The notes below the pieces were generated by a model. That model was not told the origin of the DNA, searched no databases, and was given only the letters and a program-made list of their open reading frames with translations. The position numbers and the translations under genes were made by a program. A DNA stretch of 64,000 nt, from positions 248,001 through 312,000 of the forward strand of contig NZ_CP059736.1 of the NCBI RefSeq assembly GCF_000948975.2. The letters are read 5' to 3'. Positions 62,246 to 64,000 of the stretch are shown here, piece by piece. This DNA comes from Thalassomonas actiniarum (GTDB lineage Bacteria > Pseudomonadota > Gammaproteobacteria > Enterobacterales > Alteromonadaceae). Every line of letters starts with the position of its first letter. Position 1 is the first letter of the stretch.

Positions 62246-64000
62246 TTTCTTCTCCCGCTATCCGGGTGACTATTTTGTCATGAGCCTGGGCGGCGTCCGG
62301 CTTATTATCCGTCCGGCTGACGGGGTTGGCCGCCATGCCTAAACCATGATGATTTTGAATGGAATATAATTGGGCATAAATACCACCGTGTTTCACCAAT
62401 TGCTGATGATTGCCCTGCTCTACCAAGCGTCCTTTGTCCACCACCATAATCCGGTGGGCATCTTTTACCGCAGAAAGCCTGTGGGCAATAATAAACACGG
62501 TACGGCCCGCACTGATACGGCGCATATTCGCCTGGATAATACTTTCGGATTCATAGTCAAGGGCACTGGTGGCTTCGTCAAAAATCAATATTTTAGGGTT
62601 AGTCACCAATGCCCTGGCAATGGCGATGCGCTGGCGCTGACCTCCGGATAAGGAAGCCCCCTGTTCGCCAACCACAGTGTCGTAACCTTCGGGGAGTTCC
62701 AAAATAAATTCATGGGCGCCGGCAAGCTCTGCAGCCTGAACCACCTGCGCCATTGGCATGCCGGGATCAACCAGGGCGATGTTTTCCCGAACCGTACGAT
62801 TAAATAGGAAATTTTCCTGCAGCACGACACCTACCTGACGGCGCAGCCAGGCAGGCTCGACCATGGCCAAGTCAACCCCGTCAATCAAAACACGACCCGA
62901 CTCCGGTACATAAAGGCGTTGTACCAGTTTGGTTAAGGTACTTTTCCCTGACCCGGAGCGGCCGACAATACCAATAACTTCACCCGGACGGCATTGAAAA
63001 CTGATGTTATTTAATACCGGCGCCCGCTCGGGGGCATAGCGAAAAACCACCTGTTCAAAAACAACCTGCCCCTTGATACCGGGCAAGGTTGCCCGGTTGG
63101 GGTTATACCCCGGCTCCGACGGTGAATTAAGTACGTCTCCCAGGCGTTGCAGTGAGATATTGGCTTGTTGGAAGTCTTGCCAAAGGTTTACCAGGCGCAT
63201 AATAGGGCCGCTAACTCTTTGCGACAGCATATTAAAGGCAATAAACTGCCCTATGGTAAGTTCCCCGGAAACCACTGCAATAGAGCCGAAATACAGGGTA
63301 AGCAAGCCTCCGGTTTTGTTAATGTATGCCGCTACCTGGCTATAGATATTATTAAGATGACTGGTTTTAAAAGAGGTGTTGACATAATCGGCAAGTTTAT
63401 CTTCCCAGCTGTTTCGCAGTTGTGGCTCAACCGCCATCGCCTTGATGGTTTCAACGCCATTAACCGACTCCACTAAAAAAGAATGATTCTCGGCGCTGCG
63501 CTGAAACTTTTCATTCAAGCGTTTACGTAAGGTTGGTGTTACCAGCAACGACAAGAGCAAATAAAATGGAATGGTGCCCACAATAATCCAGGTCAACAGT
63601 GGCGCATAATAGAACATCACTGCGAAAAAGACGAAGCTAAATAAAACATCTAACACCACAGTCAAGGATGAACCGGTTAAAAACTCTCTGATGCTGTCCA
63701 ATTCTTTGACTCTGGCAACCGTATCCCCAACTCGGCGAGCATTAAAATACGATACAGGTAATGACAACATGTGCTTATAAAGCTTACTACCCAGTTCAAC
63801 ATCAACCCGGTTGGTGGTATGGGAAAAAACATAGGTTCTCAGTCCGGTCAGTAAAACTTCAAAGGTAATAACAAGAAAAAAGCCCACCGCCAATACATCC
63901 AGGGTGGTCATGCCTTTATGTACCAATACTTTGTCGATAACCACCTGGAAAAATATCGGTGATGCCAGACCAACCAGCTGAATAAAAAAGGAAGCGAGAA
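62235..64000 (-). CDS. type I secretion ABC transporter (HlyB family), 5' end outside window
   Basis: 588 residues are present and the frame stays open to the window edge (FIQLVGLASPIFFQ before the internal ATG at 63944), so the start lies beyond 64000. Membrane domain with five or six helices, then the nucleotide-binding domain with Walker A GIVGRSGSGKSTL, signature LSGGQRQRIAIARAL and Walker B ILIFDEATSALD, followed by the H-loop VFIIAHRLS. It overlaps the HlyD gene. An N-terminal C39-like domain is expected outside. It should export the RTX protein. The Gln-rich tail after NHHGLGM is unusual but short. Confidence 0.95.
   Translation of the reverse strand, partial: LASFFIQLVGLASPIFFQVVIDKVLVHKGMTTLDVLAVGFFLVITFEVLLTGLRTYVFSHTTNRVDVELGSKLYKHMLSLPVSYFNARRVGDTVARVKELDSIREFLTGSSLTVVLDVLFSFVFFAVMFYYAPLLTWIIVGTIPFYLLLSLLVTPTLRKRLNEKFQRSAENHSFLVESVNGVETIKAMAVEPQLRNSWEDKLADYVNTSFKTSHLNNIYSQVAAYINKTGGLLTLYFGSIAVVSGELTIGQFIAFNMLSQRVSGPIMRLVNLWQDFQQANISLQRLGDVLNSPSEPGYNPNRATLPGIKGQVVFEQVVFRYAPERAPVLNNISFQCRPGEVIGIVGRSGSGKSTLTKLVQRLYVPESGRVLIDGVDLAMVEPAWLRRQVGVVLQENFLFNRTVRENIALVDPGMPMAQVVQAAELAGAHEFILELPEGYDTVVGEQGASLSGGQRQRIAIARALVTNPKILIFDEATSALDYESESIIQANMRRISAGRTVFIIAHRLSAVKDAHRIMVVDKGRLVEQGNHQQLVKHGGIYAQLYSIQNHHGLGMAANPVSRTDNKPDAAQAHDKIVTRIAGEENAE

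Overview
The window looks like chromosome of a marine gammaproteobacterium, most likely an Alteromonadales/Colwelliaceae member such as Thalassomonas. This is inferred from the gene content (oligopeptidase B, TrmK-type methyltransferase, PEP-CTERM-like protein, many exported peptidases, a giant RTX protein) and not from a marker gene. No rRNA, tRNA, CRISPR array, intact transposase or phage module was seen.

Layout. 1-2600: a double-glycine peptide overlapping an XRE regulator, a second XRE regulator behind a set of palindromes, an orphan 159-residue protein and a four-cysteine secreted mini-protein. 2.7-14.5 kb: a GEVED/metzincin protease, twin CadC-like membrane regulators, then M43-type and M4-type metalloproteases. 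The last two lie between two copies of a ~0.7 kb non-coding direct repeat, and the second copy is split by a 554 bp insertion carrying one gene. 16-24 kb: PEP-CTERM-like protein, an orphan protein, a chemoreceptor, a LysR regulator divergent from a periplasmic DJ-1 protein and an SDR, and several broken genes. 24-34 kb: an S8 protease with a GYLWAD repeat tail, AraC regulator, hydrolase, an internally duplicated secreted protein, a PSD-family decarboxylase, and an ORF interrupted by two in-frame TAG codons. 34-43.5 kb: a beta-helix surface protein, oligopeptidase B, TrmK, UbiA-family prenyltransferase, a Big2 lipoprotein and an outer-membrane barrel. 43.4-48.2 kb: truncated genes, a small LuxR regulator, and a two-gene unit with a propeptide-like protein ahead of a small metzincin. 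48.2-64 kb: a type I secretion locus with a ~3600-residue RTX protein, two paralogous secreted proteins, an HlyD adaptor and an HlyB-type exporter that runs off the window.

The main theme is export of degradative enzymes: six peptidases (five exported) plus a giant RTX protein whose N-terminus carries a phage-lysozyme-like motif. Two exported paralogous proteins sit between that RTX gene and its transporter genes and are candidates for immunity or accessory factors.

A second theme is decay by deletion. Two sites each join the C-terminal ends of two formerly divergent genes (HxlR/SnoaL at 20.35 kb; beta-propeller/hydrolase at 44.78 kb). Other genes carry in-frame stops, a homopolymer frameshift or a missing 5' end. 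All calls rest on reading the sequence by eye; no database search was run.
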